Assembly: GCF_009857595.1 (NCBI RefSeq)
Contig: NZ_WWCU01000017.1
Span: 1-64,000 of the forward strand
Reading direction: 5' to 3'
Length of the DNA stretch: 64,000 nt
Origin: Pseudoduganella aquatica
GTDB lineage: Bacteria > Pseudomonadota > Gammaproteobacteria > Burkholderiales > Burkholderiaceae_D
Part shown: positions 63,418 through 64,000 of the stretch, piece by piece
Position numbering within the stretch: the stretch's first letter is position 1
Layout of the letters: each line of letters starts with the position of its first letter
The notes under the pieces: model-generated
The model's input: only the letters and a program-made list of their open reading frames with translations
Database searches by the model: none
Told to the model about the DNA's origin: nothing
Program-made: the position numbers and the translations under genes

Positions 63418-64000
63418 ATGGACAGGCTAAAAGCCATGCAAACCTTCGTCCGCATCGTGGAAGCGAACAGCTTCACGAAGGCGGCGGAGACGCTGAACCT
63501 GCCGCGCGCGGCGCTGACGGCCACCATGCAGAACCTGGAGGCCTTCCTCGGCACCAGGCTCTTGCAGCGCACCACGCGCCGCCTGTCGCTCACGCCCGAC
63601 GGCGCCGACTACTTCCGCCAGTGCGTGGATATCCTGGGCGCGGTGGAGGCGGCAGAGGCGGGCTTCCGTGGCGCCAGCGCTGGCCAGCCCAAAGGCAAGC
63701 TGCGCATAGACCTGCCGGGCACGCTGGGCCGCCGCATGGTGATGCCGCGCATCGGCGAGTTCTGCGCGGCCTACCCCGAAGTCGAGCTTGTGCTCAGCCT
63801 GAGCGACCGCATCGTGGACCTGGTGCAGGAGGGCATAGACTGCGCGCTGCGCGTGGGCCAGTTGCAGGACTCTTCGCTGGTGGGGCGCCAGATCGGCAGC
63901 ATGCGCTTCCTCACTTGCGCCGCGCCCGGCTATCTTCAGCGCCACGGCGTACCGCGCACGCTGGACGACCTGGCTGCGCACAAGGCCGTGGTCCACTTTT
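63418..64000 (+). CDS. LysR-family transcriptional regulator (3' end cut by window)
   Basis: The first 194 residues of a LysR regulator. The N-terminal helix-turn-helix reads MQTFVRIVEANSFTKAAETLNLPRAALTATMQNLEAFLGTRLLQRTTRRLSLT, and the substrate-binding domain begins LRIDLPGTLGRRMVMPRI. It is divergent from the MFS/SDR/DUF1330 unit, the classic arrangement for a LysR target. The frame is open to the window edge. Confidence 0.93.
   Translation, partial: MDRLKAMQTFVRIVEANSFTKAAETLNLPRAALTATMQNLEAFLGTRLLQRTTRRLSLTPDGADYFRQCVDILGAVEAAEAGFRGASAGQPKGKLRIDLPGTLGRRMVMPRIGEFCAAYPEVELVLSLSDRIVDLVQEGIDCALRVGQLQDSSLVGRQIGSMRFLTCAAPGYLQRHGVPRTLDDLAAHKAVVHF

Overview
The window is GC-rich, densely coded DNA from a betaproteobacterium, most likely Oxalobacteraceae (Massilia/Duganella/Janthinobacterium type). 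This rests on the conserved run rpsB-tsf-pyrH-frr-uppS-cdsA-dxr-rseP-bamA-skp-lpxD-fabZ-lpxA-lpxB-rnhB, divergent ppsR/ppsA, a PEP-CTERM exported protein, and a DUF2069-WrbA pair. The genus assignment is inference. No rRNA, tRNA, CRISPR array, insertion sequence or prophage was seen.

Layout. 1-12.4 kb, minus strand: an RhlE-type helicase cut by the window edge, a PLP lyase, a PEP-CTERM gene on the plus strand, then a tightly overlapped run (wrbA, DUF2069, FAD dehydrogenase, DUF4124, FtsX-like permease, AttH/CrtC-like lipocalin, ABC exporter) headed by a HicAB-type toxin-antitoxin pair. 12.6-21.9 kb: YihY membrane protein, a RES/Xre toxin-antitoxin pair coupled to a DUF2288 gene, an isochorismatase-fold hydrolase, small exported proteins, MipA/OmpV divergent from an OmpR-type two-component system, a YcgR flagellar brake and a pseudouridine synthase. 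22-25.4 kb: glnD and map. 25.6-37.6 kb: a thiosulfate-oxidising sox locus with accessory genes, lying between map and rpsB, which are usually neighbours. 37.8-53.4 kb: the housekeeping run for translation, UMP kinase, isoprenoid, phospholipid, outer-membrane assembly and lipid A. 53.4-59.8 kb: an EAL-domain protein, ppsR/ppsA, NfeD and a stomatin-like protein. 59.9-64 kb: a BPSL0067/STY0300 pair that looks like an amidase effector with an exported partner, then an MFS/SDR/DUF1330 cassette divergent from a LysR regulator cut by the right edge.

How the genes work together. The sox block encodes the periplasmic multienzyme system: SoxYZ carries the sulfur atom, SoxAX attaches thiosulfate, SoxB removes sulfate and SoxCD oxidises the sulfane sulfur. 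An ArsR-type repressor with three cysteines sits just upstream, and an inverted repeat overlaps the putative soxC -10 box. Accessory genes include a metallo-beta-lactamase-fold hydrolase, an exported DsrE-like protein, a double-thioredoxin protein, a GlcG-like protein and a DUF302 lipoprotein. The bam/lpx run makes the outer membrane. PpsR probably controls PpsA, from which it is divergently transcribed.

The points most worth following up are the BPSL0067/STY0300 pair, the sox operator and accessory set, the RES-Xre-DUF2288 trio, the 11-bp-phased repeats before the two-component system, REPIN-like doublets at two loci, and the rpsB leader hairpin.
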